Assembly (NCBI RefSeq): GCF_004217615.1
Contig: NZ_SHLD01000001.1
Span: 2,852,001-2,916,000 of the forward strand
Direction: 5' to 3'
DNA length: 64,000 nt
Source of the DNA: Micromonospora kangleipakensis
Lineage (GTDB): Bacteria; Actinomycetota; Actinomycetes; Mycobacteriales; Micromonosporaceae
Shown: positions 25,513-35,674 of the stretch, piece after piece
Layout: every line of letters begins with the position of its first letter
Position numbering within the stretch: position 1 is the stretch's first letter
Made by a program: the position numbers and the translations under genes
Notes under the pieces: generated by a model
The model's input: only the letters and a program-made list of their open reading frames with translations
Databases searched by the model: none
Told to the model about the DNA's origin: nothing

Positions 25513-26091
25513 ATGGATCCTGCTGCGGCGGCCGTCGCTGCCAACCCGCTACGGCCCCGCCGCACCTCGTACCTGGTCGCGGTGCTGATCGCCGTCGGTA
25601 GTGTGCTGGCCGCCCCCGCGGTGCTGTTCCTGATTCCCGCCGGGGGTGACCTCGGGCAGCGCATCACGCCCGGCCAGCCGGTCACCGTGCATGTGCCCGA
25701 GGCCGGGAAGATGGTGTGGGCCAAGGACAGAGGCTCCCAGAACTTCCCCGGCGTTGGCTGCGCCCCCTCCCCGGCGGACACCCAGGGACTCGGGTGGACC
25801 ACGGTGTCGATGCGTCCCGACGATGTCACCTTGAACGCGAACGGCGAGCGCTGGCGCGGCGTGATGATGGTGCATGCCCAGCCGGCCGGAACGTACACGG
25901 TGACCTGCACGGCCTCGGCTGCGGACGGCACACCGTCCCTCTCAATCGGTGATCCTCCGCGGTTCCACAACCCGCGTTCGAAGGCACTGGCGGTGCTGGC
26001 CGCCTCCGTCCTGGCGTCCCTCGGCGTGCTGGTCGGCGCCGTGTTGGCGGTGGTCGTCGCGGTCCGGCGCTGGCGGCGGCGCTCGTCGTAG
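25513..26091 (+). CDS. Two-TM membrane protein of unknown function (192 aa)
   Basis: An N-terminal helix (YLVAVLIAVGSVLAAPAVLFLIPAG), an extracellular domain of about 110 residues with two cysteines (GVGCAPSP, YTVTCTAS) and a C-terminal helix (ALAVLAASVLASLGVLVGAVLAVVVAV) before a basic tail. The outer domain is beta-rich (TVHVPEAGKMVWAKD, GTYTVTCTA). The family is not recognised. It starts ten bases after the IS256 fragment, so its promoter may have been changed by the insertion and deletion. Confidence 0.7.
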   Translation: MDPAAAAVAANPLRPRRTSYLVAVLIAVGSVLAAPAVLFLIPAGGDLGQRITPGQPVTVHVPEAGKMVWAKDRGSQNFPGVGCAPSPADTQGLGWTTVSMRPDDVTLNANGERWRGVMMVHAQPAGTYTVTCTASAADGTPSLSIGDPPRFHNPRSKALAVLAASVLASLGVLVGAVLAVVVAVRRWRRRSS

Positions 26092-26111
26092 GCGGGGTGG
26101 GTGGGCGCCGT

Positions 26112-26838
26112 TGCGTTAGTGGATCACCGGACGCGTTGAGCCTGCCTCGGATCCCTTGAGGTCAGATCGCTCGGGCGAGTTCGGTGAACGCAGCGGCGAC
26201 CCTCGTTGCTGGTGGGGCGTCGATCGCGAGTTCGTAGTGTCCGCGGCGGAGGTTCTGCATGAATGCGTGCCCGGCGATGGTCACTTGTGTGGTCTTGTCG
26301 GTCAGGAGGCCGCGCATCGGTCTCAGCTGCTGTTTGAGCTGGCTGTGATCGGCCTCGATCGGATTGTTGGCGTACTGCTCGACGTGGTGCCACGCGGACG
26401 GGACCAACTCGTCGAGCACGGCGGGATAGACCGCGGCGGCGTCGGTGACCATCTCACTCGGTGTCACCTTCAACGTTGATAACGCTCGGCGGAAGAACCG
26501 GCGGGCCGCGTCGGCGTCCCGTCGGGTCGAGACGAGTACGTCGATGACCTGTCCGTACTGGTCGACCGCCCGGTACACGTACCGCCACACCCCGTTGACC
26601 TTGACGTACGTCTCGTCGACGAACCATCTGTTGCCCGGCGAGTGCCGGCAGAACCGCGCGGCGTCGGCCAACACCGGGGGTGAACCGCTGCACCACCGGT
26701 AGACAGTAACGTGATCGGCTTCGACCCCACGCTCTACCAGGAGCTCTTCAACGTCCCGGTAGGACAGATTGAACCGCAGGTACCAGCGGACCGCGAGGAC
26801 GATCACCTCTGGGTGGGAACCGGAACCCTACGAACGCC
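26112..26838 (-). mobile_element. IS6-family insertion sequence, probably inactive
   Basis: Limits are set by an imperfect inverted repeat of about 19 bases (26112-26130 and 26820-26838, CCGGAACCCTACGAACGCC at the right). It contains one transposase gene whose N-terminus and an internal segment carry frameshifts. Confidence 0.55.
26162..26806 (-). pseudogene. IS6-family transposase with frameshifts
   Basis: Clear IS6/IS26-type DDE transposase: EVIVLAVRWYLRF at the start, YRDVEELLVERGVEADHVTVYRW, RWFVDETYVKVNGVWRYVYRAVD (first Asp), the second Asp in MVTDAAAVYPAVLDEL and the Glu in NNPIEADHSQLKQQLRPMRG. Three defects are visible: a base gained near 26810 separates the FRFP-type N-terminus from GTG 26806, and a lost then a gained base around 26690-26705 replace the usual YRWVQRFTPVL by YRWCSGSPPVL. 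Confidence 0.8.
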
Positions 26839-26959
26839 GACTCCGGAGTCATCCACGGGGCACACGGGGCAGGACGGGTCGAAGGGTTCACCGCTCAAGT
26901 CTGCCTCGAGCTTGCCAACGGCCAATGCAACAGAGCTCGATGCCCTCGCAAGGGCAGAC

Positions 26960-26995
26960 GCGGCGGGTGCCTCTCCCCCGGAGGCACCCCGCCGC
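26960..26995 (-). terminator. Terminator after the GH3 fragment
   Basis: GCGGCGGGTGCCTC pairs with GAGGCACCCCGCCGC (one bulged base) around a seven-base C-rich loop, 22 bases beyond the GH3 stop. Confidence 0.7.
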
Positions 26996-27017
26996 ACCGT
27001 CTACCCACTCGGGGACA

Positions 27018-27990
27018 TCAGCCGATCGAATACGTCGCCAGCCGCAGGTCGGAGCGGAAGACGAGGTAGACGTCGTGAATGCCCGGTGCCGCCGCCAGCG
27101 GCGCGCTGGTCGTGGCGTAGGTGTAGACGTCGCCCGTGCTCGGCACGGTCGCCGTGCCTAGCAGCCGGCCGGTCGGCGAGCCGAGCCGGACCTCGATCGC
27201 GCCCGCGCCGGCGCTCGCCTTCGCGACCCGAGCGGTGAACGTCGTCCGCCCGCCGCCGAGGACGCAACCAGCGAATTTGATCCAGTTGCCGGGCCCCGTC
27301 GCACCGACGGAGGTCCCGTGCTCCTTGCTCTCATCGACGAGCTGGATGCCGGCGTACCCGTCGAAGTTCTCTGCCCGGATGGTCGCGGACAGGTTGCGGG
27401 CCGGGATGCGCTCGCCGTCCACGCGCAGGGTCGCTCGCTGCCGGATGTCGTCGGACGACGCGCCCACGAGCAGGTCGTGCATCGATGACTCGAGTACCCA
27501 CTTGTCGCGGGTCACGTCCCAGTGGGCCAGGTCGTCGGCGCGCAGCGTGAACCGTACGGTCGTGGTCTGGCCGGGCGCCAGCGACACCCGCTGGAAGCCA
27601 CGCAGTTGCTTGACCGGAATCTTGTCCCGCGAGTGCCGCTGGTGGGTGTAGAGCTGCACGACCTCGTCGCCCGCGTATCGTCCGGTGTTGGTCACGTCGA
27701 CGCTGACCTGCACCGAGCCGCCGGCCGACACCGACGCGGCGCTCGTGCGCAGCTTGGCGTACTTGAACGTGGTGTACGACAGCCCATGTCCGAACGCGTA
27801 CCGCGGGTTGCCGCGGAAGTAGAGGTACGTCTGCTCGGACCTGATGATGTCGTAGTTGAGCAGGTTCGGCGGCAGGTCGGCGTCGCTGGCGTACCAGGTC
27901 TGGGTCAGCCGCCCGGCCGGGTTGTGATCGCCGAAAACAACGTCCGTGACGGCGTGCCCGATCCCGGCCGCCGCCCGGACGGGGGTTCGT
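27018..27990 (-). pseudogene. GH3 beta-glycosidase C-terminal fragment with CBM6
   Basis: The frame reads GHAVTDVVFGDHNPAGRLTQ, LPPNLLNYDIIRSEQTYLYF, YAFGHGLSYTTFKYAKL, then a fibronectin-III-like domain (VSVDVTNTGRYAGDEVVQLY, RFTLRADDLAHWDV) and a CBM6-type module (IRAENFDGYAGIQL, FRSDLRLATYSIG). These are the last third of a GH3 beta-xylosidase/beta-glucosidase; the catalytic N-terminal barrel and first part of the second domain, about 500-600 residues, are gone. The 5' break falls at the strong hairpin 27965-28004, which belongs to the GH30 gene in front. It is probably silent. Confidence 0.85.
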
Positions 27991-28004
27991 CCGGGCGGCG
28001 GCCG
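27965..28004 (-). terminator. Strong terminator at the end of the glycosidase operon
   Basis: Sixteen-base perfect inverted repeat, CGGCCGCCGCCCGGAC and its complement, with an eight-base loop, 31 bases after the GH30 stop codon. It should end transcription coming from the promoter at 42.5 kb. Confidence 0.85.
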
Positions 28005-28035
28005 CGGTGTCAGGGATCAGGGAATGCCGTGACGG

Positions 28036-31000
28036 CTACCGCTGCAGTTCGATGCGGTAGGTCCGCGATTGTGAGCCGTCCTCGCTGGCGACCGAGACAG
28101 TCGCAGTGTCGTCGTGGGTGTCTGCCTGGTCCACCGCGACGGTGGCGTACGGGTCGGCGGCTACCGCGGTGACCTGCGGGAGCGTCCCCTGCACCGGCAG
28201 TTGGTAGGACGTGGTGTCCGGATCGAAGCCGGGCACCTCGGTGCCGTTGACCGCGATGGTTTCGGCGCGGGCGTCCGATGAGGTGCCGGGCCCGTACGCG
28301 AAGACCTGGATCTCGCTGATCGTCATGTGCGTATCGGTCCGAGCGGTGAGCACGACCCGGACGGCATCGGTCGTCGTGACCGTGACGGGAACGTCCACCA
28401 CCGGTGCCGTGGCACCGCCGAGGGGCACCGTCACCGACCCGCTGACGTCGACCCAGGCACCCTGCGCGTTCCGGGCTTGGATCTTCAGGCTCTGGGCGTA
28501 GCTCTCCCACGAACCGTCCCGGTAGAAGGCCGTCGCGACGTGGCTGACCGTCCGCGGCTTCGGCAGGGTGATGGTGATCGCGTCGGAGGTGTTCTTCGTG
28601 CCAGGCTTCCAGTTCGACCAGGCCTTGTCGGTCAGGTCGCCGTTACGCAGGCCCGCGGTGGAGTAGCCAGGCTCGGTGTACGTCGCCGTGATGGACGTGC
28701 CGGCAGCGAGCGTGGCGTTCTCTTCCGCCGGCTCGGTGACCTGCACGCGTACCGTCGCTGGCAGGGCCCGCCCGTCGCCCGCGTCCGCCTGTCCGGAGAG
28801 CGTCACGACGCCCGTGTGGTCGAAGGCGTCCGCAGCGGGCGTTTCCCAGGTCACGGGACGGGCGACGGTCCCGCCGAGACTGCCGACGGCGGTCACCTGG
28901 GCCGGCAGGTCGGGCTGGCCGCCGACGTAGGTCTTGGCCCGGGCCGGCTGTGTCGACACCAGGTTGTCGACGGTGACCACGGCCTTGGCCGGGTACTGGC
29001 GGCCCCGCGGGTCGATGGCCACGCCAGCCACGTTGACGGTCTTCGGCTTGCTCCAGTCCTGGTCCGCCGGCATCTCCCAAGTGACGGGCAGGGTGCCGCG
29101 GGGACCATCCCGGTATTCCGGTACGACCGTTGTCGGCATCGTCGGCACGGTTCGCGGCGTGGTGAAGACCTCGGCCTTCTGCACGTCCTGGACGGTTTCG
29201 TCGATGACCTTCCAGCGCTGGTTGTCGGCGGAGTTGGCCAGCCAGACCGACACGCTGGCTCCGTCGTTGGTAGCCGAGCCTCCGACGTCGAGCACCCGTC
29301 CGGAACCGACGTTGACGAACGTGTAGGTGCCGTTGCCGGTGGTGGAGAGGATCCACTGCCGGTTCCGGTCCGGCTCAAGCTGCGGCTCGACAAGCGTGAG
29401 CGCGCCGTTCTGCACGGCCGCCTGACGATCGCCCGCCGCCGTGGTGATCGAGTACCGGGCCCGGTTGCTGTCACCGCCGCTCAGTTCCGTCACGCGCCAC
29501 AACTGGGCCGCGCTCGTCGGGTCGGTGGTCCGGATCACCGCACCCGCCGTGGTGCTGGCCGGGGTGAGCGACTTGCCGCTCTGGACCCCCTCGATCCGGT
29601 AGACGTGCCCGTCCTGAATGAGCGGGGCGTCCTTCGCCACGCCGCTGACCCCGTCGATGAGGAACGTCGACACGGACTCGGCGGGGACCTGCACCGTCAC
29701 GGTACGGCTCTTCCGGTTCACGGCCACCGGCTCGCCGTGCTTGAGCGCATTTCCCGCGCTGGTGATGACGGGGGTTGCCGTCGCATCTGGCGAAACGGTC
29801 CCGAAGGCGGAGAGGTCGATCGTCACCGAGCGCGGCGCGGTGCCGCTGTTGACGTACACGACCTTAGCGCCCTTCGTCGAGATCGCCGCGACGCTGTTGG
29901 TGTCGTTGACCTTCACCAGCCGGTCGCCGGGGCGGATGAAGTGCGTGAAGTTGCGCGCCGTATGGAATTTCGTGTTGGTGTAGATCGGGCAGGTCGCGAG
30001 GGTGTCCTGGGCGGTGCAGTCGAAGGGAATCTGGATGCTTCCCCAGTTCGCGCCCTCGGGGGACTCGCCGCCCGGCTTCATGTTGTTGTAGTCCTCGACC
30101 GGCTGCCAGAACACCCACGCGGTGGGCTCCAACTCGCGCAGGTCATCGACCATGCGCTGGGCGATGCCGAGTCCGGGAGCCATGCTGACGAAGTTCTGCC
30201 CGTTGCCCCAGGAGCCATCGACCTCGCTCATCCACAGTGGCTTGTTGTCGCCCTTGGCGATGTCGCGGACGGTGGCACGCTGGCCGGTGCCGTACGTGTG
30301 CACGTTGAGCTGGCTTACCTTCGCCCGTACGTCGTCGGGGTAGCTGTTCCAGTTGGTCGCGAAGAGCCCGGGGTTGGTCTCGTCCATCGCCGAGATCACC
30401 GCATCGGTTTCGGCGCTCTGCAGCCGCTGCGCCAGCGATCGGATGACCTGCTGCTGCAGTTCCGGGCCGATGTGCGCCCCCTCCTGGCGCCCACCGATCG
30501 GCTCACCGGCGGCATTCAGCCGGGTGCTCCAGTAGTTGGTGTTGGGCTCGTTGAAGGGGTCGAGGGTGTCGATCTTGATGCCATGCGCCCGCTCCACCTC
30601 TTCGACGACCCGTACGAGGTAGGTGTTGAAGTCGTCGATGCTTTCGGTCCTGAGCTGGTCGTCGGTCGCGTTGAATCCCCCGGAGACGTAGCCGCTGACG
30701 GTCTGGAAGTACGGCGGTGAGTTGCTGAAGGCTTCCCAGTGGGAGACGTCGTTCTTGATGCGGTTGATCCACCAGCGCTGATTCTGGTCGGCGTTCCAGT
30801 TCCAGTGATCGGGGTTCTCGGGGTCCCACCAGTCCTTGTCGTTCCGGGTGGTACCAGCGGGCGCCCGCCACCACCCCGGGACGGCGCCGCCGGGGCGCAG
30901 GTAGTCGGGCACGTCGGGGGCGTTGCCACCGCCGACGTTGTAGCGGGCGATGTTGAGGTTCAGACCGTCGGAGCCGAAGAGCATCTCGGCGAGCTTCTCC

Positions 31001-31248
31001 CGGACCTCGTCCGGGTAACCACCGGTCACGTTGGCGAACCAGACGAGGCTCGTGCCCCAGCCTTCAAACGGCTGCCCCTGATAGGACGGGTCGGGGCGTA
31101 CGGTGACAGCCGGCAGCGACGCGGTCGGCGACGCCGCGGCCCGCGCGGCCTGCGGCGTGGCGGTCGCCATTGCGGCGATGACCGTGCCGCCCACCGCCAT
31201 GGTGGCCGCGCTGATCGCGGCAAGTAAACGCCGCGTGTTTCGTCTCAT
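28036..31248 (-). CDS. Secreted GH30 glycosidase, likely endo-beta-1,6-galactanase
   Basis: A 1070-residue multidomain enzyme. Residues 1-38 form a signal peptide (ATATPQAARAAA at the cleavage region). The catalytic domain (about 45-535) has QPFEGWGTSLVW, LNLNIARYNVGGG, the acid/base Glu234 in DPFNEPNTNYW and the nucleophile Glu342 in LWMSEVDGSWG. A ricin-type CBM13 (about 547-683), Ig-like modules (about 700-860), an F5/8-type sugar-binding domain (about 865-1000) and a C-terminal beta-sandwich follow. FNEPNTNYW suits endo-beta-1,6-galactanases acting on arabinogalactan side chains, though the specificity is inferred. It is last in the minus-strand operon and is followed by a strong terminator. 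Confidence 0.85.
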   Translation of the reverse strand: MRRNTRRLLAAISAATMAVGGTVIAAMATATPQAARAAASPTASLPAVTVRPDPSYQGQPFEGWGTSLVWFANVTGGYPDEVREKLAEMLFGSDGLNLNIARYNVGGGNAPDVPDYLRPGGAVPGWWRAPAGTTRNDKDWWDPENPDHWNWNADQNQRWWINRIKNDVSHWEAFSNSPPYFQTVSGYVSGGFNATDDQLRTESIDDFNTYLVRVVEEVERAHGIKIDTLDPFNEPNTNYWSTRLNAAGEPIGGRQEGAHIGPELQQQVIRSLAQRLQSAETDAVISAMDETNPGLFATNWNSYPDDVRAKVSQLNVHTYGTGQRATVRDIAKGDNKPLWMSEVDGSWGNGQNFVSMAPGLGIAQRMVDDLRELEPTAWVFWQPVEDYNNMKPGGESPEGANWGSIQIPFDCTAQDTLATCPIYTNTKFHTARNFTHFIRPGDRLVKVNDTNSVAAISTKGAKVVYVNSGTAPRSVTIDLSAFGTVSPDATATPVITSAGNALKHGEPVAVNRKSRTVTVQVPAESVSTFLIDGVSGVAKDAPLIQDGHVYRIEGVQSGKSLTPASTTAGAVIRTTDPTSAAQLWRVTELSGGDSNRARYSITTAAGDRQAAVQNGALTLVEPQLEPDRNRQWILSTTGNGTYTFVNVGSGRVLDVGGSATNDGASVSVWLANSADNQRWKVIDETVQDVQKAEVFTTPRTVPTMPTTVVPEYRDGPRGTLPVTWEMPADQDWSKPKTVNVAGVAIDPRGRQYPAKAVVTVDNLVSTQPARAKTYVGGQPDLPAQVTAVGSLGGTVARPVTWETPAADAFDHTGVVTLSGQADAGDGRALPATVRVQVTEPAEENATLAAGTSITATYTEPGYSTAGLRNGDLTDKAWSNWKPGTKNTSDAITITLPKPRTVSHVATAFYRDGSWESYAQSLKIQARNAQGAWVDVSGSVTVPLGGATAPVVDVPVTVTTTDAVRVVLTARTDTHMTISEIQVFAYGPGTSSDARAETIAVNGTEVPGFDPDTTSYQLPVQGTLPQVTAVAADPYATVAVDQADTHDDTATVSVASEDGSQSRTYRIELQR

Positions 31249-31355
31249 CGGTAGCGCCTCTTCTCCTGTTGGTCGACGGCGTGGTGGGCCAGAACTGGCC
31301 CCTTGGCAGTACGGCCACCCCCATGGGTACTGCACCGAGTGATGGCAGAGCGCGT

Positions 31356-34181
31356 TCAGGGCACGAATTGCGCGCCCCTGGCGGTGGCGAGGATGGTGCT
31401 GCGGTCATCGGCCGACAGCAGGCCGTCGGTCACCCAGGAACTGGTCACGGTTTCCAGCTTCTTGAGTAGCTCGGTCTTGCTGCCATAGGGCGCACTGGAC
31501 CACAGCTCGTCCAGCAATGAGACACCGTTGGCGCGTACCGGGTTCGCGACGCCGGAGTCGCGGCCCCCGAACACGACGGTGGGCTCGAAGCGCCGGAATT
31601 AGACGTGCGTCGGATCCTCGGTGCCCTCGTGGAACGGCGCGATCTCGCGGCCGTCGAGGGTGAAGTGCAGCGGCTTGCCCTCGACCGGTGTCAGGCTCGG
31701 CAGCAGATCCCCGGAGAGCGCCGCGTTGCGGTAGAGCCCGAACGACAGGTACGAGCGGGTGGCGTCGCGCGTCACGAGGTTGATCGGGCCGTAGCAGAGC
31801 GACTGGAGCGACCGGTCGTCGAGGGCGGCCTCGGTGCGCAGCGTGAAGGGGAGTGACACCGTCACCGCGTCGCCGCTGCGCCAGGAGCGGGCGATGCGCA
31901 GGTAGGTGCCCGGCGCGGCGTCGACCTTCAGCGCCTTGCCGTTGACGGCCACCGCGAAGCCCGGCCCGACCCACGACGGCACCCGCACCATGAGGTCGAA
32001 GGTGGCGTCGTCGCGTATGGTCAGCCGGGTGCCCTGCTCGGCCGGGAAGGTGGTGGACTGCTCCACCGTCACCCCCTTCGCGGCCCACCCCAGCGTGCTT
32101 GCGACGAAGAGGTTCAGGTAGAGCGCCGACCCATCCGCGGCACCAAAGAAGACCGAGTCCTGGTACTTGGTCGCGCTCTCCATCCCCGTGCCCTCGCAGC
32201 AGGTCGTGCCCTGCTTCGGGGTGTAGTCGCGGACGTGCCCGGGGGTGAGCCCGATGAAGTACGTGGTGAGCGGCTTGTCCGCGTCGGCCTTGTCCTGCTT
32301 GGACCCCAGCACCTGGTTGAACAGCGCCCGCTCGTAGTACTCCACGTACTTGGGGTTCTGCTCATGGAAGTAGAGCATTCGGCTCAACCTGAGCATGTTG
32401 TGGGCGCAGCAGGTTTCTGCGTTGGTGTCGCTGATCGTGCCCGCGATGCGGCCGCTCGCGCGCCAGAACTCTCCGGTGCTCGTGCCGCCGATCGAGTACA
32501 TCCGCGCGGGGACCACCATGTTCCAGAAGCCCTTGGCCGCGGCGAGGTAGCGGTCATCGCCGGTCTCGTCGTGCAGCCGTACCAGCCCGGTGAGGATGGG
32601 GATGTGCTGGTTGGCGTGCAGCCCGTCGAGGATGTCCTGCGCTCCGGCGCAGCTGTCGATGAGCCGGTCGAGGTCGAAGAGCTTGGCCAGCGCGACGTGC
32701 TCGGCCTTGCCGGTGAGCGCGTGCAGGTCGCAGATGGCCTCGACGATGCCGCCGTACTCGCCGCTGGAGAAGATGCCCCACATCCGCTGCAGGGTCGCGG
32801 CGGGCAACTTCGACAGCCGCGAGTACATCCAGTCGCACATGCCCTCGGCCAGGTCGAGTGCCCGCAGGTCGCCGGTGGCCAGGTACGCGTCGAGCAGCCC
32901 ACGCAGGATCTTGTGCGCCGTGTAGTACGGCGCCCAGACGACGAAGTAATTGGACGCCGTCATGGTCTCGAGGGTGATGAACTGCGTCTCCGGGTATGCC
33001 GCGAGGAAGCCCGGGTGGCTGGGCCCGCCCCACGTGCGCAGCCAGGTGGCGTGCTGGGCGCGCCCCGAGGAGTCGTGCAGCACCTGCCCGTCGGTCTCGT
33101 CCAGGTCGTAGGAGGCCAGGTCACCCCGACCGGCGGGCGCTGCGGACGCGGGCTGCGTCCGCAGCGCCGCCACCTCGGCGTCGGTGAGGGCCCGGGACCA
33201 GAGATTGACGTCGTCGAAAGCGCCGGCGTAGACCGGGTCGGGGTAGAGCGACTGGCCGAGCCAGTAGTTCCTGAGCTGACCGAGCTGGGCGGGGCCGAGT
33301 GTCATCGCGGTGTTGCGCCCGGCGACGACGCCGTTGACGTAGAGGGTGGCTACCGTATCGGCCAGGGTGAGCGCGACGTGGCTCCACTCGCCGACCGGCA
33401 GGGCGACGTTGGCGTTGATGCCCTGCTCCCGGCCGGCGCCCCCGGTGGTGATCGCGAACCGGGGCAGGCCGTTCTGGTTCCGCGCGGCCAGGTACATGTA
33501 CCGAGTGGTGTCGTTGCCGAAGTCGAAGATCCGCGCCCACGCCGCACCGTGGCTGGGCTTCACCCACGCCGCGAAGGTCAGCTCCGCCGCGCCGCCGAGC
33601 ACCGTGGTGGGCAGCTGCGCGAACTCGTACGACCCGCGCTGGCTCTCCACCGCCGTCCCGAACCGCCCAGGCACACTCCGCACCGAGGGCGGCCGGTTGA
33701 GCGCCTGCCGGCACTGGACGAGGGCCCCGATCATGGTCGAGATGTTGTCGGCGAACACCTGCTCACCCGTGCTGGCGTACGCCTGGCTGAGCATGGACAG
33801 GAAGTGCCCGGTGTAGTGGCCGCGCAGGTTGCCGTTGGCCTCGCCGTCCAGGCCCTCCCAGCCGCCGGGCGCGACCGCGCCGAGCGTGGGCAGCCCCGCG
33901 TTGGCGCGGAACACCTGGAGCAGCCGGTTGACGTCGTAGCCCCGCGCGTAGTCGAGCATCAGCGCGCGCTTGTCGGCGAAGACGCCGGGCCCGAGGGAGA
34001 CGTCGGCGAGGGCGAAGGGGCGCAGCCGCCACGCCGCGGGGGCGGGGAGGCCGGCACCCGACGCCGCGGCGGCGGCGGTCGAGGCCGCCGCGGGCCCGGC
34101 GAGCGCCGGCAGCAGCGGCAGCGCGCCGACCAGCCCTGCGGCCCGGAGGAGCCCGCGCCGGTCCAGTGCAGGTGTGCTCAT
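31356..34181 (-). CDS. GH146/GH127-type beta-L-arabinofuranosidase, interrupted near the C-terminus
   Basis: The first 860 residues read from ATG 34181 (AAGGAGGACC site) to a TAA at 31599. A Tat signal (DRRGLLRAAGLVGALP) precedes an (alpha/alpha)6 barrel that carries an inserted LamG domain at about 183-345. Zinc and nucleophile residues known for this clan are visible: Glu589 and Cys591 in NAETCCAHNM, Cys661 and Cys662 in GTTCCEGTGMES. After the TAA the same frame goes on FRRFEPTVVFGGRDSGV for 80 residues to 31356, matching the family's usual end, so the TAA replaces a tyrosine codon. The enzyme would release beta-linked L-arabinofuranose from hydroxyproline-rich glycoproteins or pectin. Confidence 0.85.
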
Positions 34182-34193
34182 GATGGTCCTCCT

Positions 34194-35663
34194 TCAGCTC
34201 AGCCAGAACGTCGATTTCGAGCCGGCCGGCCTGCCGACCGTGAGGCTGCCCTTGTCGTGGCGGACGTACACGCCAGGGCGGTCCGACAGCTCCAGGGAGA
34301 TCGCGTTGCTGTTCGCCAGGCCCGGCACCCGGCGGAAGCTGGCCAGGGCGGCATACCCACTCCCGTCCTCGACCGGGTCGATCCGCAGGCTCGTGCCGTC
34401 CACCCGCCAGTAGCGGTCCGGGAAGTTCACCGACCGGATGGAGACGGTGCCCTCGCCGGCAAGCCCCGGCACGAATCGGAACTGGGAGTCGGCGAGTTCG
34501 CGCACGCTCGGGTCGACCCGCAGCGCGTACGCGTAGTGGCGCACGAACGCGGACGAGGCGTCCCCAGGCGACAGCCGCAGGATCGGTCCGCCCTTGCCGA
34601 CCGGCACACCGAACAGCGGAGTGCCGTCCTCGTACCAGTACAGCCGCTGCGCCCGGGCGTGCCGGTTGGGGTCGTAGAGCGGGTCACCCATGATGTCCCG
34701 GTAATCGCGGGCGTGGTAGACGAGCACGTCCGTCTCGCCGTCCTCGGCCACGGTGAAGCTGTTGTGGCCTGGGCCATACTGGCGGGTCTGCTCGTTGGTC
34801 GTGAACACCGGGTCCGGGCTCTTGCTCCAGGTGGCCGGGTCGAGCAGGTTGGCGCGGGCGTCCGCAGTGAGCAGGCCCAGGCAGTAGCGGGCGTCGGTGG
34901 CGCTGGCCGAGAAGGTCATGAAGATCCGGCCGTCACGCTTGAGCACCGCCGGCCCTTCGTTGACCCGGAAGCCCTCGACCTCCCATGACCTGGTGGGGGT
35001 GGCGATCCGGGCCGGTGTGCCGGTGAAGGTGAACGGTGAGGTCATCCGCGCGATGTAGAGGCTGCTGTTGACGCCGATCTCCGGCTCGCTCTGCGCCCAG
35101 ACGAGGTAGCGCTGCCCGTCGTGCTCGAACGTCGTGGCGTCGAGCGCGAAGCTGTCCCACGGCGTGACGATCTGGCGCGGCGACGACCAACCGCTGACGT
35201 CGCGCGGGTCGGCGGCAGAGGACTCCATGACGTACATCCGGATCCGGAAGACGTTGTCGGAGTCGCCGGCGGCGAAGTAGAGGTACCAGCGGCCGTCGAT
35301 GCGGTGCAGCTCCGGAGCCCAGATGTGGCCGCCCATGCTGCCGCTGGCCGGACGACGCCACACCACCGTCTCCGCGGCGCTGCCCAGGCCCTCGATCGTC
35401 GGCGAGGCGCGCACGATGAGCCGGTCGTACTCCGGCACGGAGGCCGTGAAGTAGTAGAGGCCTTCGGTGCGCGGTGTGACGAACGGGTCGGCCCGCTGCC
35501 AGACGAGCGGGCTGGTGTTCGGCGCGCCGTACGTCTCGGCGTCCGTGGGCGTGGGCGCCGATGCCGCCCAAGCGCCCTCGGCGATGGCGGGCAGGACCAG
35601 CCCGGTCGCCGCCGCGCCGAGGCCGCCGCGCAGGAGGGAACGTCGGGTGAGGTGCATGCTCAT
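34194..35663 (-). CDS. Secreted GH43 arabinofuranosidase with C-terminal AbfB/CBM42-type domain
   Basis: A 489-residue Tat-exported enzyme (LTRRSLLRGGLGAAATG). The five-bladed GH43 propeller shows the base Asp59 in WQRADPFVTP, the pKa-modulating Asp175 in FALDATTFEHDG and the acid Glu236 in FRVNEGPAVLKR, plus HIWAPELHR. From about residue 395 an AbfB-like beta-trefoil follows (DSQFRFVPGLAGEGTVSIRS, RPGVYVRHDKG) that binds arabinofuranose side chains. Expected activity is alpha-L-arabinofuranosidase. It lies 12 bases upstream of the GH146 start, so the two are co-transcribed. Confidence 0.88.
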   Translation of the reverse strand: MSMHLTRRSLLRGGLGAAATGLVLPAIAEGAWAASAPTPTDAETYGAPNTSPLVWQRADPFVTPRTEGLYYFTASVPEYDRLIVRASPTIEGLGSAAETVVWRRPASGSMGGHIWAPELHRIDGRWYLYFAAGDSDNVFRIRMYVMESSAADPRDVSGWSSPRQIVTPWDSFALDATTFEHDGQRYLVWAQSEPEIGVNSSLYIARMTSPFTFTGTPARIATPTRSWEVEGFRVNEGPAVLKRDGRIFMTFSASATDARYCLGLLTADARANLLDPATWSKSPDPVFTTNEQTRQYGPGHNSFTVAEDGETDVLVYHARDYRDIMGDPLYDPNRHARAQRLYWYEDGTPLFGVPVGKGGPILRLSPGDASSAFVRHYAYALRVDPSVRELADSQFRFVPGLAGEGTVSIRSVNFPDRYWRVDGTSLRIDPVEDGSGYAALASFRRVPGLANSNAISLELSDRPGVYVRHDKGSLTVGRPAGSKSTFWLS

Positions 35664-35674
35664 CGCTGCTGCTC

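Noticed and set aside
28327..30720. Very long plus-strand open frame (797 codons) opposite the GH30 gene
   Set aside because: It is exactly antisense to a clear GH30 enzyme, rich in Arg, Gly, Val and His without domains, and results from high third-position GC.
32235..34988. 917-codon plus-strand open frame
   Set aside because: Antisense to the GH146 and GH43-AbfB genes; no motifs, no ribosome site.
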